A stretch of 64,000 bases of DNA from an uncultured Eggerthellaceae bacterium (GCA_946618265.1 CAMOLA010000001.1:62001-126000); one strand, 5' to 3'; shown: positions 10,051 through 19,470, counted from the first letter of the stretch. A program made the numbers and translations. Notes: generated by a model not told the origin, from the letters alone.

Positions 10051-10638
10051 ATGGGTGCGATGCATGGGAAAAAAGCGGTTCCTGCGAGTGGGCGCAGCGT
10101 TGGCAAGTACGTCATCGTGGTCGTGGCCATAATCGCGGCCATCGCGTGCTGCGTCGTGTTGCTCACGGTGTTGCCGGGCTGTGGCGGCGACATGTTGGCC
10201 ACGACGACGCAGGCGCAGGGGAGCGGGTCGGCTTCGAGTGCTGCGGCTTCGACTTCGGCCGAAACTTCGGCGGCGTCCGAAAACGCGCCGGCTGCTGGTG
10301 AGATTCAGGTCTCCATCGAGATCGATTGCTCCAATGCGCATGCCTACAACGCCAAGTTCCCCGAATCGCTGGGCTCGTTCACGGTGAACATCCCCAAGGA
10401 GGGCACGGTGTTCGACGCCCTCGTGGCGACCGGGGTCGAATACGGCATGCGTGGCAAAGATTACGTGGCGTCGATCGGCGGCATCGAGGACAAGGCTTGC
10501 GGACGCGATAGCGGCTGGCTGTACCTCGTCGACGGCGAGCGCCCGCTCAAGACGTCGACGGAATACAAGCTGTCCGGCGGCGAGCAGGTGCGCTGGGCCT
10601 ATACGGTCACGGAAGGGGACGTGGAAATAGCGGGTTAA
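10051..10638 (+). CDS. Small membrane-anchored DUF4430 protein, possible corrinoid binder
   Basis: The 195-residue protein has a hydrophobic N-terminal segment (about 17-41, VIVVVAIIAAIACCVVLL) ending LPGCGGD, which could be a lipoprotein cleavage site although Pro at -2 is unusual. A Ser/Ala-rich linker (45-80) leads to one DUF4430 domain (85-193) with the family motif DSGWLYLVDGERPL and the end GGEQVRWAYTV. It is the first gene after the cobalamin riboswitch at 9729, which supports a link to corrinoid capture; the DUF4430 fold resembles the beta domain of transcobalamin. ATG 10051 was preferred over TTG 10009, but the ribosome site is weak and ATG 10060 is also possible. Confidence 0.82.
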   Translation: MGAMHGKKAVPASGRSVGKYVIVVVAIIAAIACCVVLLTVLPGCGGDMLATTTQAQGSGSASSAAASTSAETSAASENAPAAGEIQVSIEIDCSNAHAYNAKFPESLGSFTVNIPKEGTVFDALVATGVEYGMRGKDYVASIGGIEDKACGRDSGWLYLVDGERPLKTSTEYKLSGGEQVRWAYTVTEGDVEIAG

Positions 10639-10749
10639 CGTAACGGGAGGTCGCTCAAAACCCCTCGATTCCATCCTGAGTCGAAAGCGAAGGGTCCCCG
10701 CGATGCGGGCATTTGAGCGGTCCCAAAGAACGGGTTCCAAGATAGAAGC

Positions 10750-12927
10750 ATGAAGAACGGGCGCACCACATATCGCGCAATGGCGGCAGGGCTGCTGGTC
10801 TTGATAGCAGCCCTGGCGGCTTTCGTCGTACTCGGTGGGCAGAAGGACGTGCCCAGCCGCGATATCTCCACGCCCGCGCCGGCGTTCGCGGCGGACACGA
10901 TGTACGTGGCTCCCGGCGATACGGGCGAGCAGAACGGCGGCGAAGATGACGCCGAAAACGAGAGCGACGTCCAAAGCGAGAACGTGACGCAGGACCAGCA
11001 GGAATCCGAGGAAGCGCAATCGGAAGGCGATCGCGCGAAACAGGGCGATGGCTCCGGGCAAAACGGCAGGACGCCGGGCGGTACCGGGCAAGGCGATCAG
11101 CAAGACCCGCAGGATCCCTCAACTCCCAACAATCCCAGCAACCCGACCAAAAAAGACGATCCGACACCTGGCCCGACGATGCCCGGCATCGCCACCAACT
11201 TGGGCAAATTTCGCTCCATAAACGCGAATACTCCCGCGCCGAACGGCGTGGCGATTACGCTTGATGGTAAGTCGGGGTTATCGCGCAACAATCGATTGCT
11301 ATATTTCTACGCGATACCGGATGACGCTTCGAGCGGCTATGACGTGCTTGTGGAATACGCCAACAGCAGCACGGGTTGGAAGAAATCGGCGCTTTTGGGC
11401 GCAGGTGGGTTGTACGGGCTTCCCGTGGTGCTTTCGGATGGGGCGCATACCGACGTCACGCTCACGCTCGTTGACAAAAAGGGCAATCCGACGAACCGGA
11501 CTGCTAACTACCGCATCACCTACGAGGGCCGTAAGGGGCCAAGCATCACGCTCAATATCAAAGACGGCCAACGCATCGCCATATCGCCGTTCGCGCTTAC
11601 CGTTTCGGCGCGGGACGCCGATGGAGCGCGCATATACTCGGATCATATTGACGTGAAGGTTGCGGGTGCCGGACGGGAATACAGCGCCGCTTTGCAGAGT
11701 TCGGGTGATCCATGCGAGTATAAACTCGACTTTGCGAACTACCTGCTGGAAGGCGACGACACCACGTTTGCGGTGACCGTTAAGGCTTGGGACACGAGCA
11801 TCGAGCAGGCTTCAACGACCGTAACGCGCCAGGTGGTTTATGAGCATCATTCGCAAGGCGAGAAAGTGGGCGAAGCGACCGTCGTCGTCGACGCGACACC
11901 GGTTGGTCTTGGCGTGGTGACCAGTTTCAACATCGATCTGCATCAGGGATACCCCTTCCCGCAGGACCTCATCGAGGGTCTGAACGCAGCCGGCATGAGG
12001 CCGAACTATTCGGGTACCTTCGGGCGGTCGTTCTACCTGAGCGGCATCGTAGCTGGCGGGGCGTTTTCGGGTCAGTCGATTCCAGAGGAGCTTCGACACA
12101 AGATCGATCAGGACAAGATCACCTTCAGCGGGTCTCACAGCAACGACGCGCTTTCGGATCACGATTACACGAACACGTCGGGATGGCTGTACAACGTGAA
12201 CGATAGCTGGTGGCCGTCGGTGAGTTTGGACGGCTATACGCCCACGCCGGGCGACGTGATCTATCTCATCTTCTCGGTCGCGGGCGGCAAGGACGTTGGC
12301 AGCCCGAATGGCGGCACGGGCGGTGCGCTTTCGTCGTACTGCGGCATTTGGCGCAATGGCACGTATACCGAGCAGCACGACTTGACGAATTACACGATCA
12401 TCGAAGAGCCCACCTGCGCAAAGCCGGGGCGAGCGCGGTACGTATGCAGCGTGCCGGGCTGCGGGGCCTGGGGTTCGCAGCAGGGTTCGCATGCCGATGG
12501 TCAAGAGATCGCGATTCCAGCGACCGGTCAGCACAACTACCAGCTTGACCCGCTCAACTCCGAGGCGCCGGCCGAAGGCATGGACGGGTTCCGCCATTAC
12601 GTCTGCACGGCTTGTGGTGCCTCGTACGACGAAGTGTGGCCCTGGGAGGGCACGTGGCCGCCCGACGACCCCGGCCCCAGCGGTGGTGGCGAGGACCCGA
12701 GCGGGGGATCGGAAGATCCGAGCGGCGGCAGCGTCGACCCCGGTGGTGGCGACGAGCCGGGAGGTGACGAGCCCGGTGGCGGAGATGAGCCCGGTGGCGA
12801 CGAGCCGGGCGGCGATGAGCCCGGTGGTGACGACTCCGGTGGCGATGACTCCGGCGGAGGCGATGAATCTACGGTGACCACCCAGGCAACGCGCGCGATC
12901 ATGCGGCTGCTGTCCCTGTTCGATTAA
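10750..12927 (+). CDS. Secreted DUF4430 protein with acidic Gly/Asp/Pro-rich tail
   Basis: The 725-residue protein begins with an uncleaved-looking hydrophobic segment (about 9-30), then a long Glu/Gln/Asp/Pro-rich spacer (55-145). Two or three beta-sandwich regions follow (150-375), then a DUF4430 domain (about 375-495) with SGWLYNVNDSWWPS and GDVIYLIFSVAGGKDVGS. After this come two CxxC-like pairs (CSVPGCGAWG and CTACGASYDEVW). The C-terminus is a GGDEPGGD repeat tail. It is the second gene after the cobalamin riboswitch. The long spacers suggest a domain held away from the membrane. Corrinoid binding is an inference from the fold and the context. Confidence 0.8.
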   Translation: MKNGRTTYRAMAAGLLVLIAALAAFVVLGGQKDVPSRDISTPAPAFAADTMYVAPGDTGEQNGGEDDAENESDVQSENVTQDQQESEEAQSEGDRAKQGDGSGQNGRTPGGTGQGDQQDPQDPSTPNNPSNPTKKDDPTPGPTMPGIATNLGKFRSINANTPAPNGVAITLDGKSGLSRNNRLLYFYAIPDDASSGYDVLVEYANSSTGWKKSALLGAGGLYGLPVVLSDGAHTDVTLTLVDKKGNPTNRTANYRITYEGRKGPSITLNIKDGQRIAISPFALTVSARDADGARIYSDHIDVKVAGAGREYSAALQSSGDPCEYKLDFANYLLEGDDTTFAVTVKAWDTSIEQASTTVTRQVVYEHHSQGEKVGEATVVVDATPVGLGVVTSFNIDLHQGYPFPQDLIEGLNAAGMRPNYSGTFGRSFYLSGIVAGGAFSGQSIPEELRHKIDQDKITFSGSHSNDALSDHDYTNTSGWLYNVNDSWWPSVSLDGYTPTPGDVIYLIFSVAGGKDVGSPNGGTGGALSSYCGIWRNGTYTEQHDLTNYTIIEEPTCAKPGRARYVCSVPGCGAWGSQQGSHADGQEIAIPATGQHNYQLDPLNSEAPAEGMDGFRHYVCTACGASYDEVWPWEGTWPPDDPGPSGGGEDPSGGSEDPSGGSVDPGGGDEPGGDEPGGGDEPGGDEPGGDEPGGDDSGGDDSGGGDESTVTTQATRAIMRLLSLFD

Positions 12928-12955
12928 GCTGCCGTATGAGTGCCTGGAGCGCCTG

Positions 12956-14479
12956 ATGCCCGATTCCGCAACCAACAAACCCAAGTACAGCCAAGAGCGT
13001 GCGGGAGCGTGCTCGCCTTGCGGCGCGCAGAATGCGCGCTTTTCGGAAATTAACGTACATTACTTTGCTTCTGAAAAATGCGACCTGGGGTTTTGTGAGG
13101 CGCCGGCAAAGAAATGTACACTAATTTCGGAATCGACGCATGGAGTTGCTTCCACTAGGCTGCGCGCGACGCTCTTATCGGGCAGTGTCTTGGCCATGGC
13201 CATGATGCTGTGCCTGCTGCTCATCATGCCGCACGGGCGTGCCTTTGCAGAAGACGCGAGCAGCTCATCGGGCCAATCTGCGGATTCGAGCCCCGCGACC
13301 GTGCAGGGCAACGAGGAGCGGCCCACCGCGAAGCGGGCTCAGGAGGCGGTTGGTGCATGCATCGCCGGCCTTTTCGCGGGCTGGGGCGTGGAGGATCCCA
13401 CTACCTTCTACGGTAGCGATGCGCTGTTGATCGACGATGGCTCGTGCGTGTGGCTCGCGTTCGACGTGTATCGCGCGGGAGCGACCGACGGCTCCAAGGC
13501 GTTTCTCGAACGGCTGGAGAACTACGTGACCGAGTCGTATGCGGGCGATCAGCATGGCCTGGACGCGTACTCGCCTACGACCTGGGCGCGAACGGCGATC
13601 GTGTCTGGCGCGATGGGGGCCAACCCGCGCAAGTTCGGGACGAATGCTGCCGGCCAGCCAGCTGACCTGCTTTCCGATGGACTGTACAACTGGTCCTATA
13701 CCGAGAACCTGTCCAATCAGGGGTCCAACGCGCTCGTCTATGCCCTGCAGGCAATCGACGCCTTGCAGGTCGCCGTGCCGGCCGACGCGAAGTACAGCGC
13801 TGCATACGTGCTTGAAAGCCTCCTGGATTGTCAGGCAGAGGACGGCAGCTTCGCGCTGTCGTCGGGGTCGCGAACGGGCAGCGTCGACTTGACCGGCATG
13901 GCGCTTGCAGCGCTCGCACCCTATCGCGACATGCCCGAGGTCAGCGACGCAGTCGATGCGGCTATCGAGTACCTTTCGGCGCAGCAGTCGCCTGACGGCG
14001 GGTTCTCCGCCGAGGGCGAGGCGACGAGCGAGTCGTGCGCCATGGTCATCATCGGCTTATCGGCATGCGGAATCGACGCGACCATCGACAAGCGCTTCGT
14101 CAAAGAGCGCGGCACGCCGCTCGACGCACTGCTGAAATTCCAGAAGACCGATGGCACATTCGCGCACCTGGTGGGCGATTTGTCCGAGGAAAAGGTGAAG
14201 GACCTGCCGACCGAGCAGGCGCTGCGGGCGCTCGTGGCTTTCGCCGAGCTGCAGCAGGGCGGCGACGGCAACGTGTACACGAGCGATATCGAGCTCGACG
14301 TGTGGCGCGCGCCCGATGACGAAGGTTTGGCCGAGCCGGGTGCCGCCGGCGACGGGGCGTTCCTCGATACGGGCTGGGTGCCGTACCTGATATCGATTTT
14401 CGTCGGCGCGGGCATTGCGCTCGTGGTCGTGGCAGCGATATGGTTCGTGAGAAAGATTCGGAGAAAGGCAAGGCGATGA
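12956..14479 (+). CDS. Membrane-anchored alpha/alpha-toroid protein (prenyltransferase/squalene-oxidase-repeat type)
   Basis: Residues about 125-438 hold repeated helix pairs with the motifs CQAEDGSFAL, QQSPDGGFSAEGEATSESC and FQKTDGTFAHL, the signature of alpha/alpha toroids such as the N-terminal domain of intrinsic factor and transcobalamin. A C-terminal membrane helix (about 475-498) ends in the basic KIRRKARR. ATG 12956 lies 28 bp after the previous stop with a GGAG in front, but the hydrophobic signal only begins near residue 72, and an inverted repeat (13032-13141) fills part of the leader. ATG 13196 is the alternative start. The gene overlaps moxR by the ATGA at 14476. With the two preceding DUF4430 genes it may form the other half of a transcobalamin-like binder. 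Confidence 0.78.
   Translation: MPDSATNKPKYSQERAGACSPCGAQNARFSEINVHYFASEKCDLGFCEAPAKKCTLISESTHGVASTRLRATLLSGSVLAMAMMLCLLLIMPHGRAFAEDASSSSGQSADSSPATVQGNEERPTAKRAQEAVGACIAGLFAGWGVEDPTTFYGSDALLIDDGSCVWLAFDVYRAGATDGSKAFLERLENYVTESYAGDQHGLDAYSPTTWARTAIVSGAMGANPRKFGTNAAGQPADLLSDGLYNWSYTENLSNQGSNALVYALQAIDALQVAVPADAKYSAAYVLESLLDCQAEDGSFALSSGSRTGSVDLTGMALAALAPYRDMPEVSDAVDAAIEYLSAQQSPDGGFSAEGEATSESCAMVIIGLSACGIDATIDKRFVKERGTPLDALLKFQKTDGTFAHLVGDLSEEKVKDLPTEQALRALVAFAELQQGGDGNVYTSDIELDVWRAPDDEGLAEPGAAGDGAFLDTGWVPYLISIFVGAGIALVVVAAIWFVRKIRRKARR
13032..13141. repeat. Degenerate inverted repeat inside 5' coding region
   Basis: Arms of about 37 bp (13032-13068 and 13106-13141) match imperfectly, for example GGAAATTAACGTACATTACT against the complement of AGAAATGTACACTAATTTCG. 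They enclose a 37-bp loop. This looks like a decayed MITE or a regulatory hairpin, and makes the true start of the toroid gene uncertain. Confidence 0.55.
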
Positions 14480-15429
14480 GGGAAAACGTCGCGGCTGCTC
14501 TGCAGCAGGTGAAGCAGGTCATCCTGGGCAAGGATGACGTGATCGAGAAGGTGTTCATGGCCGTGCTCGCGCAAGGCCACGTGTTGCTCGACGACGTGCC
14601 GGGCGTGGGCAAGACCACCATGGCGCTCGCTTTTGCAAAATCGCTCGGGTTGATGTGCAAGCGCGTGCAGTTCACGTCCGATACCATGCCGTCCGACATC
14701 ATCGGTTTCTCCGTGTACAACCGCGACACGTCGTCGCTGGAGTACAAGCCGGGCGCCATCATGTGTAACTTGCTGCTCGCCGATGAGATTAACCGCACCT
14801 CGGCCAAGACGCAGTCGGCCCTGCTCGAGGCCATGGAGGAGCGTCGCGTGACCATCGATGGCATCACGCATGACTTGCCCGCGCCGTTCCTGGTGCTGGC
14901 CACCGAGAACCCGGTCGGCTCGGCGGGTACGCAGATGCTGCCCAACTCGCAGCTCGACCGTTTCGCCATTCGCCTTTCCATGGGCTATCCGGCGGTCGAG
15001 GCTCAGATGAACATCCTGAAGGCGCGCCATGCGGACAACCCGCTCGACCATGTGAAGCCCACGCTTACCACCGAGCAGCTTCTGAAAATGGTCGACGAGG
15101 CCAGCCGCGTGTTCATTGCCGATTCGGTGTACCGCTACATCAGCGAGCTCGTGGAGGCGACGCGCCATGACGAGAACGTCGAGCTGGGCGTCAGCCCCCG
15201 CGGCGCGCTGGCGCTCACGCGCATGTCGCAGGCGCATGCCTACGTGCAGGGTGCCGATTACGTGCAGCCGTCCGACGTGCTCGCGGTGTTCGGCAACGTG
15301 TGCGAGCACCGTCTGATGCTGAACGCCAAAGCGCGCTTGAACGAGGTGGATGCTTCGGAGGTGCTCGTGCGCATCGCGCAACAGGTGCGCATTCCGCAGC
15401 TTTCGACCGACAATCCGCTGGATCGCTAA
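14476..15429 (+). CDS. MoxR-family AAA+ ATPase
   Basis: This 317-residue MoxR ATPase starts at the ATG that overlaps the preceding stop (ATGA), implying translational coupling to the toroid gene. It has Walker A G43VGKTT48 in DDVPGVGKTTMALAF, Walker B in LLADEINRTSAKTQSALLEAM and sensor-1 in LVLATENP. MoxR proteins work with a DUF58 partner, often carrying a VWA domain, as chaperones that assemble or activate extracytoplasmic or metal-containing complexes. Here DUF58 and transglutaminase genes follow. Its place downstream of a cobalamin riboswitch suggests that it helps to assemble or recycle the surface proteins encoded before it. Confidence 0.92.
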   Translation: MRENVAAALQQVKQVILGKDDVIEKVFMAVLAQGHVLLDDVPGVGKTTMALAFAKSLGLMCKRVQFTSDTMPSDIIGFSVYNRDTSSLEYKPGAIMCNLLLADEINRTSAKTQSALLEAMEERRVTIDGITHDLPAPFLVLATENPVGSAGTQMLPNSQLDRFAIRLSMGYPAVEAQMNILKARHADNPLDHVKPTLTTEQLLKMVDEASRVFIADSVYRYISELVEATRHDENVELGVSPRGALALTRMSQAHAYVQGADYVQPSDVLAVFGNVCEHRLMLNAKARLNEVDASEVLVRIAQQVRIPQLSTDNPLDR

Positions 15430-15458
15430 GGGAAGGGAAACGATGCGTCATTCGGCTT

Positions 15459-15513
15459 GACATCTCGGCGGTGTCCCTGCCAGGAAACCTGACGGGGACA
15501 CCGCCGAGATGTC
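15459..15513. repeat. Long palindrome between moxR and DUF58 genes
   Basis: Arms of 19 bp (15459-15477, GACATCTCGGCGGTGTCCC, and 15495-15513) enclose a 17-nt loop that itself contains CAGG-AAA-CCTG. The GTGTCCC/GGGACAC inner part is like the other palindromes in the window. It has no T-run, so a classical terminator is unlikely. Confidence 0.85.
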
Positions 15514-15531
15514 GGGCCGGGTGATGGGGAA

Positions 15532-16713
15532 ATGGTGCCATCGATGCGAGTCGTTCGCTTCATAGCATGGGTTGCCGTCGCGCTGCTGTGCGGCGTTGCC
15601 TTCGTGTGCACGGGAAGCGCGCTGCTGCTCGGCATTGCCATTGCCGCCGTCGTGTTGCCCCTTGCCGGTTGGCTGGCCGTCGTGCTCGCGTCGCGGGGGG
15701 TTGGCGTGCAGCTGGGTTCGCGCACGTCGGCAACCAAGGGCTCTGCGGTCGCTCTGCAAGTAACGTTTGCCAACGAGTCCCGTTTTCCGGTGCCCCACGC
15801 CCGCGCGATGGTGCGGGTTCGCAATCTGCTGACTGGCGAAGCTGCCGACGTGCCCGTTTCGGCGTCGCTGCCGCCTCGCTCGACCGTGTCGGTTCCTGTC
15901 GAGCTGTCCAGCGCACTGTGCGGCCGCCTGGAATGCTCGGTGGACCGGATGCGGCTATTCGAAGTGTTCCGCCTGTTCTCGCGCGGGGTCGCATGCCAAG
16001 CCGAGCGGCGCCTCACCGTGATGCCCAACCTTCACGAAGCGCGCTTGCGCGATGTCTATGCGGCCTCGCCGCTGAGCGACACGACCGTGTTTTCGCCGTA
16101 TGTGCGCGGGTCTGACCTTTCCGAGACGTTCGGGCTGCGCGAATACGAGCAAGGCGACGAGCTGAAGCGCATCCACTGGAAGCTTTCCGAGAAAATCGAC
16201 AAGATGATCGTGCGCGACGCCTCCTTGCCGCTGGACAACGCGCTCATGATGTTTTGGGATAAGGGCGTGTCTACCAGGTCGGAGGATAGCGCGCTTGCCG
16301 CCGACACGATGGCCGAGGTGGTTCTCGCGCTCATGGAGCAGCTGGTGCATGCGGGCGTCACGTTCGAGATTTCGTCGAACGACATCCCCGCCAGTCGATG
16401 CGTGCGCGCGTTCGTGACCGATGAGAACGACATCTACGAGGTGATCGGCCAGCTGCTCTCGGCGCCGTTTGTGCCTGCGGCAGAGTCGGGCCTTGCCGAA
16501 TACCTGCGGTTTTACGGTGACCTTACGTGCTCTCGGCTGCTGTACGTCTGCGCCGAGCGGCCGCACAATCTGGAAAACCTCATCGGGCAGCGCGAGGCCG
16601 TGTTGCTCGTATGCGACGGCGGGTCGGATATGATGACGCGGGCCCAGGTCGCAGAAGTTCATTTCCCGCCAGGCGATGCGCGCATCGCCCTCGACATGAT
16701 GGGGGCGATGTAG
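15532..16713 (+). CDS. DUF58 domain membrane protein (MoxR partner)
   Basis: The 393-residue protein has two N-terminal membrane helices (about 7-50), a beta-rich extracytoplasmic-type region (60-150) and the DUF58 signature LREYEQGDELKRIHWKLSEK, with IVRDASLP following. DUF58 proteins are companions of MoxR ATPases and transglutaminase-like membrane proteins, as here. The start is uncertain: ATG 15532 is preceded closely by GGGGA, and ATG 15544 is the alternative. It ends directly at the start of the transglutaminase gene (TAG-ATG), so the two are almost certainly cotranscribed. Confidence 0.88.
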   Translation: MVPSMRVVRFIAWVAVALLCGVAFVCTGSALLLGIAIAAVVLPLAGWLAVVLASRGVGVQLGSRTSATKGSAVALQVTFANESRFPVPHARAMVRVRNLLTGEAADVPVSASLPPRSTVSVPVELSSALCGRLECSVDRMRLFEVFRLFSRGVACQAERRLTVMPNLHEARLRDVYAASPLSDTTVFSPYVRGSDLSETFGLREYEQGDELKRIHWKLSEKIDKMIVRDASLPLDNALMMFWDKGVSTRSEDSALAADTMAEVVLALMEQLVHAGVTFEISSNDIPASRCVRAFVTDENDIYEVIGQLLSAPFVPAAESGLAEYLRFYGDLTCSRLLYVCAERPHNLENLIGQREAVLLVCDGGSDMMTRAQVAEVHFPPGDARIALDMMGAM

Positions 16714-19332
16714 ATGAGCGGGCTGCAGATGAAGGTGGCACGTTCTGTGAGTCTCGCGCCTGTGGGACGTGCATTGGCGGCCGCAGGGGCGCTGTTGTTG
16801 TTCGCGGGCCTGGCGGGTTGTCTGGTCGCGCTGACAGGCGTGCAGTTGCCGGTCTCTGCCGTGGCGGCGGGGCTGGCGGGCGCCCTGGTGGCTATCGCGC
16901 TCGGGTGCCTGGTCGCCGGCAAGGAGCATACCGAGTTGCGGGCGTATCTGGGCGCTGCAGCGGTCGTCGCCATCGCGTTCGTCGGCCTGGGACTGGCGGG
17001 AGGCGGGGTGCTAGAAGGCGGCGCCCGGTTCGTCAACGCCCTGCTCGTGCGCATTGGCGAGCATACACTTGATTATGCGCTGCCGTACCGGGCGGGCGAT
17101 GATGGGGCGCTCGTCGCGTTTTGCGCGCTGGCGGGCGCGGCAGGCGGGCTGGCGTGCAGCCTGTTCGCCCAACGGGGCGTGGTTGCGCCGGTACTCGCGT
17201 TGGCGGCGTGCGCGCTGGTGGGCGCTCTAACGGGATGGGTGCCCGTCGGCTGGTGGGCGCTCTTGTTGGCTGCCGGCGTCGTGATGTGTCTGGCTTCCCA
17301 GTCGTCGCTCGTCAACGATGCGGGCACGCGCTCGTCGTCTGCGTGGGCGCTGGCGTGCGCGCTTGCGGCATGCGCGCTGGTCGGCTGCGGCGTGGGCGTG
17401 GCGACCCAGGGCAACCAGGTCGATACCTCGCAGCCAAACGGCGCCATCGAGCGCATGTTGTGGAACGTGGAGTACGGCGACGCGACCTTCGCCATGCCCG
17501 ATGGGCGGCTCGAAGGGCTCGGCCCCCTGAAGAAGAGCAACCAGCCCGCCATGGACGTGACGGTCGATGTTCCGACATACGAGTACCTGCGCGGTTTCGT
17601 GGGGGCGTCGTATCAGGGCGATGCGTGGGCTCCGCTCGGGTCTGATGCCGTTATGGGCAACCGCAGCCTGCTGTATTGGCTCGACCGTGATGGCTTGGTG
17701 GGAAGCTCCCAGCTCGCTACCGCAAATCAGCTCGTCGAGCTTGACGACGTGACGGATGCCCAGCTTCAGCAGACGCTGCGTTCGGTGCGCAAGCCGTACG
17801 CGTACCTTCCCTATGGCTATGCTAGGGGGTCGGCGGCGCATGCGACGACCGACCTTTCCCAGATGCGCATCGAAGGCTCGTCGGCTAAGTCGCTGTCGTT
17901 CAATCCGAGCATCGTGCGCAGGGCGTACCTGCTGCAGGATGCGATCGACGGGGCGCAAGCTGACGTGGACAAACGCGCTGCAGTTGAGACGGGCGATGGA
18001 GCCGCCGGCTCTGACGCAGATGGCGGGTCGTCGACGGACGAGCAAGCTGCCCAGTTGCGCACGTATCTCGATGATAACGCGGCGTATCGCGAGTTCGCGA
18101 AGGCGCAGTACTGCGAGGTCCCCGAGAACGTGGCCCAGGTGTTCGGCAAGTTGTACGGCCCTCCGGTCGAGCTCACAACCGAGCAGGCCAAGATTCAGGT
18201 GCTCTCGTTGCTCGACGATACGGTGGCTTATTCGGACGATCCCCAGATGCCCGATGACGAGGGTGCTGCGGAGGGTGCGTCGGATTCGAGCGCCGCCGCT
18301 TCCGGGGATTCATCAGATGAGGCTGCATTTACGCAAGCGCTGCAGGATACGGACGATTTTGTAACGCGGTTCCTCGCAGGGACCCACGCGGGGTATTCGG
18401 TCCATTACGCTACGGCGGCAGCGTTGCTCATGCGCTATTACGGCGTGCCGACACGATATGTGGAAGGCTACGTGTTCAACACGGCGGCGCTCGACCGCAT
18501 TGCGGCAAACGGCGGCGAAGACGAGGCCGAGGAAGGCGAGCGGGCCGTGGCGAGGGGCGGCGGGTCGACGGAAGCCTCTTCAGGCAACGGCGAAGACGGG
18601 GCCGCGCCATTCTTGGGATCTTACACGTTGACGGAGCGGCAGGCCCATGCGTGGGTCGAGTACTACCTCGATGGAGTGGGCTGGGTGCCCTTCGACGTGA
18701 CGCCCGGCTGGCGCAATGCGGGTTTCTACGAGACGACCGATAACGCGCAGCTGGTGGATGATTCGCAGAATTGGAGCGTGGGCGAAGCCGACGAGGACAC
18801 GGTTTGGACGCCGCCCGAGCCCGAAGAGGAGCAGGCGGAAGAAGAGATGAACGAACCGGCGCCCCTGTTCGGGGAGATGGAGTTCATCTTCGTATTGTGG
18901 CCGTGGGTGCTTGCCGGCTTCTTGCTGACGATGTACCTGGCGTTCTTCGTACGTGGATCCATCCTGCGCGCTCGCCTGCGCCGGTTCCTGGCGCAGGCGT
19001 CCGACGAGTCGGTCGATCCTGCCGATGCGGTGCCGGCGCTGTTCTCGTATCTGATCCTGCTTGTGCAGGCGTGCGGCGGAGCGCCGCTCGCGAACGCGCC
19101 CTATGCCGAGCAGGGAGCTGCGCTCGAGGCCGCTGGTCTCTGCCCGGCTGAGCAGTTCGAGCGCGCGGCGCGGGCGAACGACCGCGTCTTGTTCGGCGAT
19201 GGCGATGCGCGGGTCGACCGCGAGGACGCCCTCGCCGTGCTCGAGTGCGTGAAATCGGTGCGTGCGGGACTGAAGAACCAGGTCAGCCCCTTGCGCCGCT
19301 TCTGGCAGCGCGACGTCAAATGCCTGTGGTAG
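16714..19332 (+). CDS. TgpA-like membrane protein with transglutaminase-fold domain, catalytic Cys replaced by Ser
   Basis: The 872-residue protein has about six N-terminal membrane helices (1-235), a large extracytoplasmic region with the transglutaminase core (about 552-672), and one more membrane helix (722-745) before a cytoplasmic tail. The core reads GYSVHYATAAALLMRYYGVP, then RQAHAWVEYYLDGVGWVPFD. His645 and Asp661 of the triad are present, but the position normally occupied by Cys is Ser562. The protein may therefore be a binding fold rather than a crosslinker, or use Ser. It ends the moxR-DUF58-transglutaminase module and is followed by two palindromic repeats. Confidence 0.87.
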   Translation: MSGLQMKVARSVSLAPVGRALAAAGALLLFAGLAGCLVALTGVQLPVSAVAAGLAGALVAIALGCLVAGKEHTELRAYLGAAAVVAIAFVGLGLAGGGVLEGGARFVNALLVRIGEHTLDYALPYRAGDDGALVAFCALAGAAGGLACSLFAQRGVVAPVLALAACALVGALTGWVPVGWWALLLAAGVVMCLASQSSLVNDAGTRSSSAWALACALAACALVGCGVGVATQGNQVDTSQPNGAIERMLWNVEYGDATFAMPDGRLEGLGPLKKSNQPAMDVTVDVPTYEYLRGFVGASYQGDAWAPLGSDAVMGNRSLLYWLDRDGLVGSSQLATANQLVELDDVTDAQLQQTLRSVRKPYAYLPYGYARGSAAHATTDLSQMRIEGSSAKSLSFNPSIVRRAYLLQDAIDGAQADVDKRAAVETGDGAAGSDADGGSSTDEQAAQLRTYLDDNAAYREFAKAQYCEVPENVAQVFGKLYGPPVELTTEQAKIQVLSLLDDTVAYSDDPQMPDDEGAAEGASDSSAAASGDSSDEAAFTQALQDTDDFVTRFLAGTHAGYSVHYATAAALLMRYYGVPTRYVEGYVFNTAALDRIAANGGEDEAEEGERAVARGGGSTEASSGNGEDGAAPFLGSYTLTERQAHAWVEYYLDGVGWVPFDVTPGWRNAGFYETTDNAQLVDDSQNWSVGEADEDTVWTPPEPEEEQAEEEMNEPAPLFGEMEFIFVLWPWVLAGFLLTMYLAFFVRGSILRARLRRFLAQASDESVDPADAVPALFSYLILLVQACGGAPLANAPYAEQGAALEAAGLCPAEQFERAARANDRVLFGDGDARVDREDALAVLECVKSVRAGLKNQVSPLRRFWQRDVKCLW

Positions 19333-19339
19333 GGGCGAC

Positions 19340-19370
19340 TATACATTTGGGGACAGTCCCCAAATGTATA
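19340..19370. repeat. Palindromic repeat, TATACATTTGGGGAC family (copy 1)
   Basis: Perfect 31-bp palindrome with arms TATACATTTGGGGAC and GTCCCCAAATGTATA, just after the transglutaminase gene. Confidence 0.9.
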
Positions 19371-19380
19371 AACGAAATGG

Positions 19381-19411
19381 GGTACATTTGGGGACTGTCC
19401 CCAAATGTACC
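19381..19411. repeat. Palindromic repeat, GGTACATTTGGGGAC variant
   Basis: Perfect 31-bp palindrome 10 bp after the previous one. The core and inner arm are the same, but the outermost pairs are GGTA/TACC instead of TATA. Confidence 0.9.
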
Positions 19412-19470
19412 CTAAGGTTGGAAGACTTGGGGCGGTTCGTTTTGGCTTGCGTGTTGGATAGGGTGAGAGC

